A stretch of DNA of 64,000 bases from JAZKFT01 sp040386335 (GCA_040386335.1 JAZKFT010000005.1:150845-214844), one strand, 5' to 3'; shown: positions 18,662 through 28,694, counted from the first letter of the stretch. Numbers and translations: made by a program. Notes: generated from the letters alone by a model not told the origin.

Positions 18662-19603
18662 ATGGCAACTAAACATTTGGAAGGGCTCATCGCAGCTCCT
18701 TTTACACCCATGCACCAGGATGGCTCGCTTAACATACACGTCATTCCACAGTATTACGAAATGCTAAAGACCAATGGTGTATCAGGTGCATTTATCTGTG
18801 GTTCCACCGGCGAAGGGGTATCCATGAGCATGTCGGAAAAAATGGCTGTGGCAGCGGCCTGGGCGGACTGCACGAGGGGGGATGATGATTTTAAGGTGAT
18901 GCTGTTTTTGGGTGGCACCAGCATTGCTGATTGTAAAGAATTGGCCATATATGCACAACAGATCGGGCTGTACGCCATTTCATTCACAGCACCTTATTAT
19001 TTTAAACCGGCTAATGTGGGCATGCTTGCCAGGGCCTGCATCGAAGTGGCATCAGCAGTGCCGGAGATGCCATTTTATTATTATCATATACCCGTACTCA
19101 CCGGTGTAGGCTTTGCCATGTACGACCTGCTGCAGGCACTCGATGGAAAGCTGCCAAACTTCGCGGGTGTAAAATATACGCATGAAGATTTTATGGATTT
19201 TCTTTCCTGCATGCAATACAAAAACGGGAAGTACGATATGCTTTGGGGCAGGGATGAAAACATGTTGCCGGCATTGGCTTTGGGAGCAAAGGGTTCGGTA
19301 GGCAGTACCTACAACTATGCTGCGCCTTTGTACTTTGATATGATCAATGCCTTTGAAAATGGCGACCTGGAAACGGCCAGGAAGCTACAGCAGCAATCGA
19401 TAGATATGATCCGCCTCCTGGGTAAATATGGCGGCATCGCTACCGGTAAGGCGTATATGAAACTATTGGGCCTGGATTGCGGAGAATTTCGCCTCCCGGT
19501 AAAAAATATGAGCAGCGAAAATTTTACGGCATTTACAAAGGACGTGGAACAAATAAATTTCGATAGCTTTTCCTCACGGATGCCCGTTGCCGTAAATACC
19601 TGA
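18662..19603 (+). CDS. nanA: N-acetylneuraminate lyase (DHDPS/NAL family)
   Basis: A 313-residue cytosolic TIM-barrel aldolase without a signal peptide. The family motif CGSTGEG lies near residue 47, the active-site Tyr141 is in YYYHIPVLTG, and the Schiff-base Lys171 is in FAGVKYTHEDF. The family includes dihydrodipicolinate synthase, but the context of sialidase, mutarotase and 2-epimerase genes points to N-acetylneuraminate lyase, which splits Neu5Ac into ManNAc and pyruvate. The sequence style (AAPFTPM, KYTHEDF) fits the NAL branch. NanM begins only 11 bases downstream, so the two are almost certainly co-transcribed. Bacteroides fragilis uses the same lyase-epimerase-transporter set, called nanLET. 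Confidence 0.93.
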   Translation: MATKHLEGLIAAPFTPMHQDGSLNIHVIPQYYEMLKTNGVSGAFICGSTGEGVSMSMSEKMAVAAAWADCTRGDDDFKVMLFLGGTSIADCKELAIYAQQIGLYAISFTAPYYFKPANVGMLARACIEVASAVPEMPFYYYHIPVLTGVGFAMYDLLQALDGKLPNFAGVKYTHEDFMDFLSCMQYKNGKYDMLWGRDENMLPALALGAKGSVGSTYNYAAPLYFDMINAFENGDLETARKLQQQSIDMIRLLGKYGGIATGKAYMKLLGLDCGEFRLPVKNMSSENFTAFTKDVEQINFDSFSSRMPVAVNT

Positions 19604-19614
19604 TCTGTTTTAGC

Positions 19615-20778
19615 ATGCTCCATTCAAAAAACATTTTCACCCTGATATTTTTTATGAGTCTTACCACTCCTGCTTTGGCACAAATTAAAAAGTCACCTGT
19701 CATGCAATGGCAGGTAGCGGCATCGTTTCCGGCGGGTGCAGGACAAGCCACCGCGTTGGGGTTTGCCGGTCCGGTGTGTGGTGTACACGGCCCGGTAATG
19801 TTGGTGGCAGGTGGCGCTAATTTCCCAGACGGTATGCCGTGGCTCGGTGGTAAAAAGAAATACTATGATGACGTGTATGTATTCAAAAAGAAAGGTGACA
19901 GCATTGTGTTGACAAAGGGTGAATTTAAGCTGCCATCAGCCATTGCCTATGCTGCCTCCTGCTCCGTGCCAAACGGAATTTTATATGCCGGTGGTGAAAA
20001 CGACAATGGCATCAGTAACAAGGTTTGGCTGTTGCAATGGAACGAGGCAACAAGCGCTGTCACAACAGTATCATTGGCCGATCTGCCAATCGCATTAACC
20101 AACGCTGCAGTTACTGTTCACGGAAATATGGTGTATTTGGCCGGCGGCGAAACAGCAGTGGCGGCATCTGATGCTTTTTACTGTTTAGACCTTTCGAACA
20201 CCGCTGCAGGCTGGATGCAATTACCATCTGTTCCGATACAAGTATCACATACAGTACTGGGCGTTTTAACCGCTGGTGGCCATGGCTCCATCTATTTGGC
20301 CGGGGGGCGCAAAAAAAATGAGAACGGTATTAGCGACCTGTACAGCCTGGTGTACGCATTCAACATTGAAAAAAATCAATGGATTCAGAAAAAATCATTG
20401 CCTTACCGGTTATGTGCAGGCACAGGCGTTGCTGTTAATGACAGTCGTTTAATAATGTTTGGCGGTGATAAAGGGGAGACATTTCATAGAGTCGAAACCC
20501 TTATTGCAGCTATCGGCGCCGAACAGGATCCAGCACAAAAAGCAATACTGCTCCGACAAAAAAACGACTTACAATCAAAGCATCCGGGATTTAGCAAAGA
20601 AGTGTTGATCTACGATGCCGGAAAGGATCAGTGGAAGGCAATTGGTTCCATCCCTTACGATGCTCCGGTTACCACTACAGCATTTAAATGGGGTAATGAT
20701 GTCATAATACCAAGCGGTGAAATAAGGGCAGGCGTGCGTACACCAAATATTTTGAAGGTGAAATTACCAGGTAAGTAA
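19615..20778 (+). CDS. nanM: N-acetylneuraminate epimerase / mutarotase, Kelch-type
   Basis: A 387-residue protein with a signal peptide (TTPALAQ), so it is periplasmic. The rest is a six-bladed Kelch propeller, with repeated units such as LVAGGANFPDG, LYAGGENDNG, VYLAGGETA, IYLAGGRKK and LIMFGGDKG. It matches the cyclically permuted mutarotase family that includes E. coli NanM. That enzyme interconverts the alpha-anomer of sialic acid released by sialidases and the beta-anomer found in solution, speeding supply to transporters and lyase. It lies between the lyase and the MFS transporter genes, which supports the role. Catalytic residues cannot be assigned with confidence from sequence alone. 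Confidence 0.9.
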   Translation: MLHSKNIFTLIFFMSLTTPALAQIKKSPVMQWQVAASFPAGAGQATALGFAGPVCGVHGPVMLVAGGANFPDGMPWLGGKKKYYDDVYVFKKKGDSIVLTKGEFKLPSAIAYAASCSVPNGILYAGGENDNGISNKVWLLQWNEATSAVTTVSLADLPIALTNAAVTVHGNMVYLAGGETAVAASDAFYCLDLSNTAAGWMQLPSVPIQVSHTVLGVLTAGGHGSIYLAGGRKKNENGISDLYSLVYAFNIEKNQWIQKKSLPYRLCAGTGVAVNDSRLIMFGGDKGETFHRVETLIAAIGAEQDPAQKAILLRQKNDLQSKHPGFSKEVLIYDAGKDQWKAIGSIPYDAPVTTTAFKWGNDVIIPSGEIRAGVRTPNILKVKLPGK

Positions 20779-20859
20779 CAGTAAGGTTTTGACGAATTGA
20801 AAGACGAAGCTTAGCAATAGAAGCAGGCAGTCACAAATATTATTTTTATACAGCAAATA

Positions 20860-22119
20860 ATGCCATACAAAAAAAATTATCACTGGGTTGTCGTAGGCTT
20901 GCTTTGGGTAGTTGCCTTGCTTAACTATATGGACCGGCAAATGCTTTCCACCATGAAGCCTTCGATGATGATTGATATTGCGGAATTGCAAACTGCTACC
21001 AACTTTGGCCGCCTCATGGCCATCTTTCTTTGGATATATGGTTTTATGAGTCCCGTGGCTGGTATGATTGCAGATAAGGTAAACCGCAAATGGCTCATCG
21101 TAATCAGTCTCTTTGTGTGGAGCGGGGTAACATTCGCTATGGGCTACGCAAAAACATTTGACCAACTCTATTGGTTGCGCGCCATAATGGGCGTTAGCGA
21201 AGCGCTGTATATCCCTGCCGGGTTATCGCTCATTGCCGATTTTCATTCTTCCAAAACAAGATCACTGGCCATTGGTATTCACATGACCGGTCTGTATGTA
21301 GGACAGGCACTGGGCGGCTTTGGCGCCACTATTGCCCATAAGTTTTCATGGCAAACTGCATTTCAATCCTTTGGCATCATCGGCATCTTATATTCGGCGG
21401 TATTGATCCTTTTTTTACGGGAGAAAAAATCAGAACCGGCACCACAGCTCCCATCAGATGCAATAGGTATGCCCTCCCAAACAAACATTTTTAAAGGGTT
21501 TGCTTTATTGCTTTCCAATATTTCTTTCTGGATCATTCTCATGTATTTTGCCATCCCCAGCCTGCCGGGTTGGGGTGTAAAAAACTGGCTGCCTACTCTG
21601 TTTGCAGAAAATCTGAAAATTGATATGTCGCAGGCCGGGCCTATCTCCACCATCACCATTGCCGCATCTTCTTTTATCGGGGTCATCTTTGGCGGTATCT
21701 TATCCGATCGCTGGGTACAGAAAAATGTACGGGGAAGAATTTATACGAGCGCCATCGGTTTGGCTTTAACCATCCCTGCATTATTGTTTATCGGTTTTGG
21801 CCATTCCTTGTTTGCAGTTATTGGTGCGGCATTTTGTTTTGGCTTCGGGTATGGTATGTTCGATGCCAATAATATGCCCATTCTCTGCCAGTTTGTTGCC
21901 GCCAGGTACAGGGCCACAGCCTATGGCCTGATGAATATGACCGGTGTATTTGCGGGTGCTTTCATTACTGATTTATTGGGCAAATCTACCGATGCCGGAA
22001 ACCTGGGAAAAGGCTTTGCTATGTTGGCAGGTATTGTTTTAGTAGCACTTTGTATCCAACTATATTTTCTCCGGCCTAAGACAAACGATTACACGGGCGT
22101 ATACAAAATCAACAAATAG
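20860..22119 (+). CDS. nanT: MFS transporter, probable sialic acid permease (NanT-like)
   Basis: A 419-residue inner-membrane protein with about twelve hydrophobic segments and a central cytoplasmic loop near residues 186-205 (EKKSEPAPQLPS). The N-terminal LNYMDRQMLS and the loop signature MIADKVNRKW are typical of the anion:cation symporter branch of the major facilitator superfamily. In Bacteroides fragilis and Tannerella the inner-membrane step of sialate uptake is done by an MFS permease encoded with the lyase and epimerase. The same gene order here supports Neu5Ac as substrate. It lies 81 bases after nanM and 10 bases before the epimerase gene. A hexuronate or other acid sugar substrate cannot be excluded from the protein alone. 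Confidence 0.85.
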   Translation: MPYKKNYHWVVVGLLWVVALLNYMDRQMLSTMKPSMMIDIAELQTATNFGRLMAIFLWIYGFMSPVAGMIADKVNRKWLIVISLFVWSGVTFAMGYAKTFDQLYWLRAIMGVSEALYIPAGLSLIADFHSSKTRSLAIGIHMTGLYVGQALGGFGATIAHKFSWQTAFQSFGIIGILYSAVLILFLREKKSEPAPQLPSDAIGMPSQTNIFKGFALLLSNISFWIILMYFAIPSLPGWGVKNWLPTLFAENLKIDMSQAGPISTITIAASSFIGVIFGGILSDRWVQKNVRGRIYTSAIGLALTIPALLFIGFGHSLFAVIGAAFCFGFGYGMFDANNMPILCQFVAARYRATAYGLMNMTGVFAGAFITDLLGKSTDAGNLGKGFAMLAGIVLVALCIQLYFLRPKTNDYTGVYKINK

Positions 22120-22129
22120 AAACTGCGAT

Positions 22130-23323
22130 ATGAATTATTCCACAGCAGAATTAATAGCGCTGAAAAAATTCTATTCAGATCAATTACTGAATAATACGAT
22201 ACGGTTTTGGTTCCCCCGTTCGATCGACAAGGAGTACGGTGGTTTCTTATTGATGCGGGATGCAGATGGCAGCCTGATAGATGACGATAAATCGGTATGG
22301 TTCCAGGGAAGAACAACATGGATGTTGAGCACGCTTTATAACACTATAGAACAAAAACAGGAATGGATCGATGGAGCAAAATCTGGCATTGATTTCCTCA
22401 ACAAGTATTGTTTTGATACCGATGGGCACATGTTTTTTCATGTGACCAGGGATGGCAAACCCATTCGGAAACGCAGGTACTTTTTTTCAGAAACTTTTGC
22501 TGTTATTGCCCATGCAGCCTATGCCAAAGCCAGCGGGGACCAAACTGCTGCGGACACAGCAAGGCAGCTCTTTGGAAAATGCATACAATACGCTACCACA
22601 CCGGGTTTGCTGGAGCCAAAATATAGTAATACACGCCCTGCCAAAGGCATTGGCATACCCATGATCATGATGAATACGGCACAGCAATTAAGAGAAACTA
22701 TTGGAGATGACCGGTGCGATGATTGGATCACTACATGGATCAAAGAAATCAGGACGGATTTTGTGAAGGATGATATTCAATGTGTGATGGAGCAGGTAGC
22801 ACCCGATGGCAGCATCATCGATCATATTGACGGACGAACACTCAACCCGGGGCATGCAATGGAAGGCGCCTGGTTCATATTGCACGAAGCAAAGTATCGC
22901 AACAACGATCCGCATCTTATTGAACTCGGTTGCAGGATGATCGATTACATGTGGGAACGTGGTTGGGATAAGGAACATGGTGGTATTTTGTATTTCCGTG
23001 ATGTACACAACAAACCCGTACAGGAATACTGGCAGGATATGAAATTCTGGTGGCCGCACAATGAAGTGATCATTGCAACCCTGCTGGCTTATTTAATGAC
23101 CGGCAATGAAAAGTATGCTCAATGGCATAAACTGGTACATGATTATGCATACGAAAAATTTCATGATAAAAAGAATGGCGAGTGGTTTGGCTACCTGCAC
23201 CGGGATGGCAGTGTTGCACAAACTGCCAAAGGAAATTTATACAAAGGACCTTTTCATTTACCCCGGCAGGAATGGTATTGTGCACAAGTATTGAATGACT
23301 ATTTAAATGCCCAGGACAAATGA
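22130..23323 (+). CDS. AGE-family N-acylglucosamine (ManNAc) 2-epimerase
   Basis: A 397-residue cytosolic alpha/alpha-barrel enzyme of the N-acyl-D-glucosamine 2-epimerase (renin-binding-protein) family. Family signatures seen are KSVWFQGRTTWMLSTLYN near residue 45, GHAMEGAWFILHEA near 240, WWPHNEVIIATLLAYLMTGN near 305 and LPRQEWYCAQVLNDYL near the C-terminus, which include the conserved barrel His and Arg residues. It should convert ManNAc from the lyase reaction to GlcNAc. This differs from the short TIM-barrel NanE of enterobacteria, which works on ManNAc-6-phosphate, and follows the Bacteroides type of route. Its stop overlaps the start of the esterase gene by four bases (ATGA), indicating translational coupling. 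Confidence 0.93.
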   Translation: MNYSTAELIALKKFYSDQLLNNTIRFWFPRSIDKEYGGFLLMRDADGSLIDDDKSVWFQGRTTWMLSTLYNTIEQKQEWIDGAKSGIDFLNKYCFDTDGHMFFHVTRDGKPIRKRRYFFSETFAVIAHAAYAKASGDQTAADTARQLFGKCIQYATTPGLLEPKYSNTRPAKGIGIPMIMMNTAQQLRETIGDDRCDDWITTWIKEIRTDFVKDDIQCVMEQVAPDGSIIDHIDGRTLNPGHAMEGAWFILHEAKYRNNDPHLIELGCRMIDYMWERGWDKEHGGILYFRDVHNKPVQEYWQDMKFWWPHNEVIIATLLAYLMTGNEKYAQWHKLVHDYAYEKFHDKKNGEWFGYLHRDGSVAQTAKGNLYKGPFHLPRQEWYCAQVLNDYLNAQDK

Positions 23324-24822
23324 GATGTATACTGGCTGTCGCATTATTGAGTCCATTTTTTGCTACGGCACAACTGCAGTTGGCAAAGATTTTTTCGGAT
23401 AATATGATCCTACAACGAAATGAGCCCATTCATATCTGGGGACGGGGAGTGACCGGGCAGAAAATCACCGTATCATTCGCAAACGAAAAAAGAATTGGGG
23501 TTGTCAATGCAGATTCTGGATGGAGTGTTTATCTAGCCAAACAACAAGCAAATTCACAAGCACAGAATATTGTTGTCAGCGATGGGTTTGATAAAATTGA
23601 GCTTAAGAATATTTTAATAGGTGATATCTGGCTTTGTATCGGGCAGTCAAATATGGAGTTCCCGATGAGCCAGGAAATGCATTACAAGGAAGCATTACAA
23701 CAAAGCAATCAACCCCTTATTCGTTTCTACAATCCTGCTTTTGTCGGGAAAAATGTTTTCGGTAAATCCTTTACAGATTCTATGGCAGCACTATTGACGG
23801 CGAAGGATTTTTACAGGCCCACTGACTGGCAAACCTGCGACAGTACTACGTTTACAACAATGACGGCGGTTGGTTATTACTACGCAAAAGAGATCGTGAA
23901 GCATGAAAATATCCCCGTTGGCCTTATTCATTTGGCCATAGGCGGTAGCCCCATTGAAACATTTATTAGTAAGGATGCATTAAGGAAAAGCAAAGCGTTT
24001 TTCAATAAGTTAAATGGTAACTGGTTAATAAATGAAGCACTACCGGTATGGGTAAGGGAAAGAGGTAATCAAAATATAGGGACTATTCAACGTGTGGCTG
24101 CAGATGAAATGGGACCCAATCATGGCTACAAGCCAGGCTTTGCATTTGTCAGTGGTATCGAGCCCATTCTTGGGCTGCCCATTAAAGGCGTTATCTGGTA
24201 CCAGGGCGAAAGCAATGCCCAGGAAATAGAAAGGGTAAATGAATATGCAGCTTTACAAAAGCTGATGATCAATGATTATCGCAAACAGTGGAACCGGCCG
24301 GTCATGCCTTTTTATTGGGTGCAGCTATCATCTATTGATACTGCCAGTTATAAGTCACAACTATGGCCGGTTTTCAGAAATGAACAGCGAAAACTGGTAG
24401 CGGAAATTCAGAACGGTGGTATGGCGGTTTGCAGCGACATCGGTTCCAGGAATAATGTCCATCCCACAAACAAGAAAGCTGTAGGTGAGCGGCTGGCGCG
24501 ATGGGCTCTAAATAAAACCTATAAAAAGAACATTATTCCTTCCGGTCCCTTGCCTTTACAGGCGAAGTATGAAAAAGATAAAGTGGTTGTTTATTTTCAA
24601 TATTGCGCAGGCGGGCTACAAACTTCGGATGGCAAACCGATAAGAGGATTTTCAACAGACGGTGTAACAGATGCTGACGCAGCGATTAAAGGGAATGAGA
24701 TACACATGATCAAAAGGCAAAAGCCACAATACATTTATTACGGATGGAAGCCATTCACAGATGCCAATTTGATGAATTCAGAATCTTTGCCGGCCTCCAC
24801 TTTTAAACTTAAAGTACAATGA
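23320..24822 (+). CDS. Sialate O-acetylesterase (SGNH hydrolase)
   Basis: A 500-residue exported protein with a short signal peptide (ALLSPFFATAQ). The nucleophile block WLCIGQSNMEFPM places the catalytic Ser at 110. The blocks WYQGESNAQ and RNNVHPTNKKAVGERLA supply the other SGNH residues including the catalytic His. This layout, with a jelly-roll-like N-terminal part before GQSN and a second insertion around residues 200-280, matches the sialic acid 9-O-acetylesterase family (SIAE). The enzyme removes O-acetyl groups that block sialidases and lyase. The gene overlaps its upstream and downstream neighbours by four bases each, so three genes (epimerase, esterase, sialidase) are coupled. Confidence 0.92.
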   Translation: MRCILAVALLSPFFATAQLQLAKIFSDNMILQRNEPIHIWGRGVTGQKITVSFANEKRIGVVNADSGWSVYLAKQQANSQAQNIVVSDGFDKIELKNILIGDIWLCIGQSNMEFPMSQEMHYKEALQQSNQPLIRFYNPAFVGKNVFGKSFTDSMAALLTAKDFYRPTDWQTCDSTTFTTMTAVGYYYAKEIVKHENIPVGLIHLAIGGSPIETFISKDALRKSKAFFNKLNGNWLINEALPVWVRERGNQNIGTIQRVAADEMGPNHGYKPGFAFVSGIEPILGLPIKGVIWYQGESNAQEIERVNEYAALQKLMINDYRKQWNRPVMPFYWVQLSSIDTASYKSQLWPVFRNEQRKLVAEIQNGGMAVCSDIGSRNNVHPTNKKAVGERLARWALNKTYKKNIIPSGPLPLQAKYEKDKVVVYFQYCAGGLQTSDGKPIRGFSTDGVTDADAAIKGNEIHMIKRQKPQYIYYGWKPFTDANLMNSESLPASTFKLKVQ

Positions 24823-25991
24823 AAATTAAGATGAGATTCTTCGCCATACTAATTGGCTGCTTTTGTTTTGGCTTCAGTAATGCACAGCAAAAAGTGCCGG
24901 TTTTTGTTTCCGGAACTGAAGGACATAAGAGCTATCGCATTCCTGCAGTTATCGGTTTACCGAACAATGATATACTGGCTTTTTGTGAAGGTCGCGTAAA
25001 CGGCGCCGGCGATTTTGGGGATATCAATATTGTAATGAAACGGAGTAGCGATAAAGGAAAAACATGGAATGCTGTGCAAACAGTTGTAGATGCTGATGAT
25101 TTGCAGGCCGGCAATCCCGCGCCGGTGCTGGATTTGGATGATCCTGCCTTTCCTGACGGGAGGATATTCCTGTTTTACAATACCGGCAATAACCATGAGG
25201 GCGAAGTGAGAAAAGGAAAAGGATTGAGAGAGGTTTGGTTTAAAACTTCTGCAGATAATGGCGCAACCTGGAGCAGTGCCGTAAATATTACCACAGAAGT
25301 TCACAGGCCGAAACAGCCACAGGTAAATGCCTCGTATAATTTTTCAGAAGATTGGAGGAGTTATGCCAATACGCCGGGTCATGCAATGCAATTCCAGGCT
25401 GGAAAATACAAAGGGAGGATCTATGTGGCAGCCAATCATTCCGTCGGCGAGCCCAAACAAAAAGCAGCAGATTATTTTGCACACGGATTTTATACAGACG
25501 ACCATGGAAAAACATTTCATCTAAGCGAGACCATCAATTTGCCAGGGGGCAATGAAGCAACGGCTGCTGAAATTTCAAATGATGGATTGCTGTTCAATGC
25601 CCGGAATCAGAAAGGAGATGTAAGGGCCAGGATTGTTGCCAAAAGTAATGACGGCGGACAAAGCTGGAACAGCATTTCCTTTGACAAAAATTTACCCGAC
25701 CCTGTTTGTGAGGGAAGCATATTAAATATTGGAATGAAAAAAGGAAAACACCTGCTGGCATTTTGTAATGCCGCAGATACCGTAAACAGGAACAACCTTA
25801 CCCTTCGTATAAGTTTTGATGAGGGGCTGACCTGGGAGAAAAAAATACTGATTGATAAAGCTGAAAAAGGGACAGGAAAGGATTTTACCGCATATTCTGA
25901 TATTGTACGGATGAATAAAAAGGGGATTGGTGTTCTGTATGAACGGGATGGCTACGCGCAAATCGTATTTACAATTATTAAGTGGAAATAA
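24819..25991 (+). CDS. nanH: Exo-alpha-sialidase, GH33
   Basis: A 390-residue exported protein with signal peptide ending SNAQ. The mature domain begins with the arginine motif YRIP (Arg40), then five Asp boxes at about residues 77-84 (SDKGKTWN), 146-152, 227-233, 277-283 and 333-339 (FDEGLTWE). This is the full six-bladed GH33 propeller. The block GGNEATAAEIS near 243-253 and Tyr359 in TAYSDIVRM are candidates for the glutamate and tyrosine of the nucleophile pair; Arg271 and Arg330 are candidates for the rest of the arginine triad. The enzyme releases terminal sialic acid from glycoconjugates. It is a compact form with no extra binding domain and no sorting domain, so it is probably periplasmic or lipoprotein-independent. 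Confidence 0.94.
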   Translation: MKIKMRFFAILIGCFCFGFSNAQQKVPVFVSGTEGHKSYRIPAVIGLPNNDILAFCEGRVNGAGDFGDINIVMKRSSDKGKTWNAVQTVVDADDLQAGNPAPVLDLDDPAFPDGRIFLFYNTGNNHEGEVRKGKGLREVWFKTSADNGATWSSAVNITTEVHRPKQPQVNASYNFSEDWRSYANTPGHAMQFQAGKYKGRIYVAANHSVGEPKQKAADYFAHGFYTDDHGKTFHLSETINLPGGNEATAAEISNDGLLFNARNQKGDVRARIVAKSNDGGQSWNSISFDKNLPDPVCEGSILNIGMKKGKHLLAFCNAADTVNRNNLTLRISFDEGLTWEKKILIDKAEKGTGKDFTAYSDIVRMNKKGIGVLYERDGYAQIVFTIIKWK

Positions 25992-26111
25992 AGAAATGAT
26001 AAGGTTTAATAATGCGGCAACGATATGCAGTGAAGGAGTAAATTTTTCTGCTTGCCTTTCCCCGTCTCATCACGCAAAAGGCATTTTACTAAACTACACA
26101 ATACAAAGCCG

Positions 26112-28694
26112 ATGGGTCTGATAAAATTGGTTCGATTCTTTTCTTTCCTTTTGATAGTAGCAAATGTATCAGCGCAGCTAAGGCAACCGGCATTTCCTGA
26201 TTCTTTGTTTACTACCTATTACCATCAGCGGGTCTCTCTCTTCAAATCATTGCCGCAGACAAAGGGAGATATTATTTTCCTGGGCAATAGTATTACCGAT
26301 GGTGGTGAATGGAGTGAACTGTTTCAAGATAACAGGCTAAAGAACCGTGGTATCAGCGGTGATATTTCTGCCGGTGTTATGCATCGCCTGGATGAAATAA
26401 CACAACGCAAGCCAGCAAAGCTTTTCCTGATGATTGGCATCAACGATCTTGCAAAAGGTATCACCCCGGATAGTCTTTTGAAAAATCTTTATTTCATAGC
26501 TGAGTATATGAACCAGCACACACCTGCTACGCAGGTATATGTGCAAAGCCTTTTGCCTGTGAATAATGGATTTGGAAAATTTGGAGGGCATACCGGCAAG
26601 GCAGCAGAAATAGTTTATGTGAATGCGCAGTTGAAAAAATATGCGCTGAGCAAACACTATAGTTTTATCGACCTGCACACGGAATTTTGTGATGCGTCGG
26701 GTAAATTAGATAAACGCTATACCAATGACGGCCTTCACCTCACAGGCGAAGGCTATTTGTTGTGGAAGCACTTTGTATATCCTTATGTTTTTGACCTGCA
26801 GCAACAACCAGCATTGATTCCTTTGCCTCAACAATTACAATGGAAGGATACAAGATTCCCTTTGAATGACTGTAGAACCATTTTGACCGATGACAAGTCT
26901 CTTTCCAAAGAAGTGATTTGGTTAGAAAAGGCCATGCAGGAAAAAGGTCTGTTTGTGTCATCAAAGGATAAAACAACTGGCAGTGAACCCTACATCCAAC
27001 TTAAGTTGGAAAAAGTGCAGGCACCTCAATTATCAGAAGAAGCTTATCGCCTGAAAGTTACTGCTGATAAGGTTTTGTTAGTAGCCAATACGCCAAAGGG
27101 AATTTCCAACGGGCTGCAGACACTGCTGCAATTAATGCGCGATGGCGTAATGATTAACGGCTGTGAAATAGTGGACTGGCCTGCATTTGCCTGGAGAGCT
27201 TATATGATTGATGTGGGAAGAAATTATATGTCGATGGACTTGCTGAAGCAGCAGATTGATGTGATGAGCCGCTACAAATACAACATCTTTCATTTTCATT
27301 TTACAGAAGACATTGCATGGAGACTGGCAATAAAGCAATACCCCCAATTGACGGCACCGCAAAATATGCAACGGGATAAGGGGCAATATTATACGGAGGT
27401 GGAAATGAAAGAGCTCATTGCTTATTGCAGGGAAAGACATATTACATTGGTTCCTGAAATTGATATGCCCGGCCATAGTGCCGCTTTTACAAGAGCGATG
27501 GGGTTTAGCATGCAATCAGATTCGGGGCTTGCTGTTGTTAAAAATATTCTCAAAGCGTTTATTGAAACATATGGACTTGATTATTTACATATTGGTGCCG
27601 ACGAAGTGAAAATCACCAACAAAAATTTCGTTCCCGAAGTAACAGCGTTTGTTCAAAGCTTTGGTAAAAAGGTAATTGGATGGGAACCGGGAGGAAATTT
27701 TACAGGGAATACGATCAGGCAATTATGGATGGATGACAATGGAAAGATTTCCCGTAATGGACTCATTCAATACATTGACTCAAGACATCTGTATCTCAAC
27801 CATATGGACCCTTTGGAAGCCGTGGTTACGATATTTAACCGCCGCATTGGAGACAAACCAAAAGGAGATAAAAATTTGTTAGGCGGTACGCTTTGTCTAT
27901 GGCACGACAGGGCAGTTGCAAAAGAAGAAGATGTTTTAAAAATGAACCCTGTTTATCCCGGTATGCTTGCATTTTCAGAAAGGAGCTGGCGTGGTGGCGG
28001 GCAAACGGGCTGGGTCGCCAATATCAACGATGGTGATACCACTGGCTTCACCGGATTCGAAAACCGCCTGCTCGACCACAAAAGAATGGTATTCGCCGAT
28101 AAGCCTTTCCCTTACACAAGGCAGTCAAACGTTTTGTGGCAACTCTATGGCCCTTTTCAAAATGGCGGCGATTTGTCAGAAAAATTTGAGCCTGAGCTAC
28201 CGGGTTTCGATAACACCAGGCTAAAACCTTATAAACTGGTAGCAGGTGGCACTGTTGTGTTACGCCACTGGTGGGCACCTTTGATAAAGGGTGCATTAGA
28301 TCAGCCCGCTGATAGCACCACCTGGTACGCTACGACTAAAATCTGGAGTGAGGAAGATGGACAGAAGGATTTTTGGATCGGGTTTAATAATCTTTCACGT
28401 TCACCGGCTACCGATTCTCCGCCTGTGGGTGCATGGGACAATAAAAAAAGTGAAGTATGGGTAAATGAAAAATTAATTGAGCCGCCACACTGGAAACGGG
28501 GTGGACAAAAAGGCGATTCCGAAATTCCATTAACTGATGAAGGATACGAATATCGGCAGCCAACAACGATCTTTTTAAAAAAGGGATGGAACACCGTTTT
28601 AATTAAAGCGCCGGTAGGCAGCTTCAAAGGAAAAGACTGGCAAAACCCGGTGAAGTGGATGTTTAGTTTTGTACCGGGTTCTTCTACTAACTGA
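26112..28694 (+). CDS. SGNH-hydrolase / GH20 beta-N-acetylhexosaminidase fusion
   Basis: I start at the ATG at 26112, which gives 860 residues with a proper signal peptide (MGLIKLVRFFSF ... NVSAQ); an ATG at 26052 would place 20 polar residues in front. Residues about 25-230 are a GDSL/SGNH esterase domain with FLGNSITDG (Ser60), GINDLAKG and NDGLHLTGEGY (Asp206, His209). From about 240 a GH20 N-terminal domain leads to the catalytic barrel with YNIFHFHFTED, VPEIDMPGHSAAF and the catalytic pair Asp497-Glu498 in HIGADEV. The C-terminus has an extra beta-rich domain. It should remove acyl groups and terminal GlcNAc/GalNAc from glycans. It ends the nine-gene run, 120 bases after the sialidase. 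Confidence 0.9.
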   Translation: MGLIKLVRFFSFLLIVANVSAQLRQPAFPDSLFTTYYHQRVSLFKSLPQTKGDIIFLGNSITDGGEWSELFQDNRLKNRGISGDISAGVMHRLDEITQRKPAKLFLMIGINDLAKGITPDSLLKNLYFIAEYMNQHTPATQVYVQSLLPVNNGFGKFGGHTGKAAEIVYVNAQLKKYALSKHYSFIDLHTEFCDASGKLDKRYTNDGLHLTGEGYLLWKHFVYPYVFDLQQQPALIPLPQQLQWKDTRFPLNDCRTILTDDKSLSKEVIWLEKAMQEKGLFVSSKDKTTGSEPYIQLKLEKVQAPQLSEEAYRLKVTADKVLLVANTPKGISNGLQTLLQLMRDGVMINGCEIVDWPAFAWRAYMIDVGRNYMSMDLLKQQIDVMSRYKYNIFHFHFTEDIAWRLAIKQYPQLTAPQNMQRDKGQYYTEVEMKELIAYCRERHITLVPEIDMPGHSAAFTRAMGFSMQSDSGLAVVKNILKAFIETYGLDYLHIGADEVKITNKNFVPEVTAFVQSFGKKVIGWEPGGNFTGNTIRQLWMDDNGKISRNGLIQYIDSRHLYLNHMDPLEAVVTIFNRRIGDKPKGDKNLLGGTLCLWHDRAVAKEEDVLKMNPVYPGMLAFSERSWRGGGQTGWVANINDGDTTGFTGFENRLLDHKRMVFADKPFPYTRQSNVLWQLYGPFQNGGDLSEKFEPELPGFDNTRLKPYKLVAGGTVVLRHWWAPLIKGALDQPADSTTWYATTKIWSEEDGQKDFWIGFNNLSRSPATDSPPVGAWDNKKSEVWVNEKLIEPPHWKRGGQKGDSEIPLTDEGYEYRQPTTIFLKKGWNTVLIKAPVGSFKGKDWQNPVKWMFSFVPGSSTN

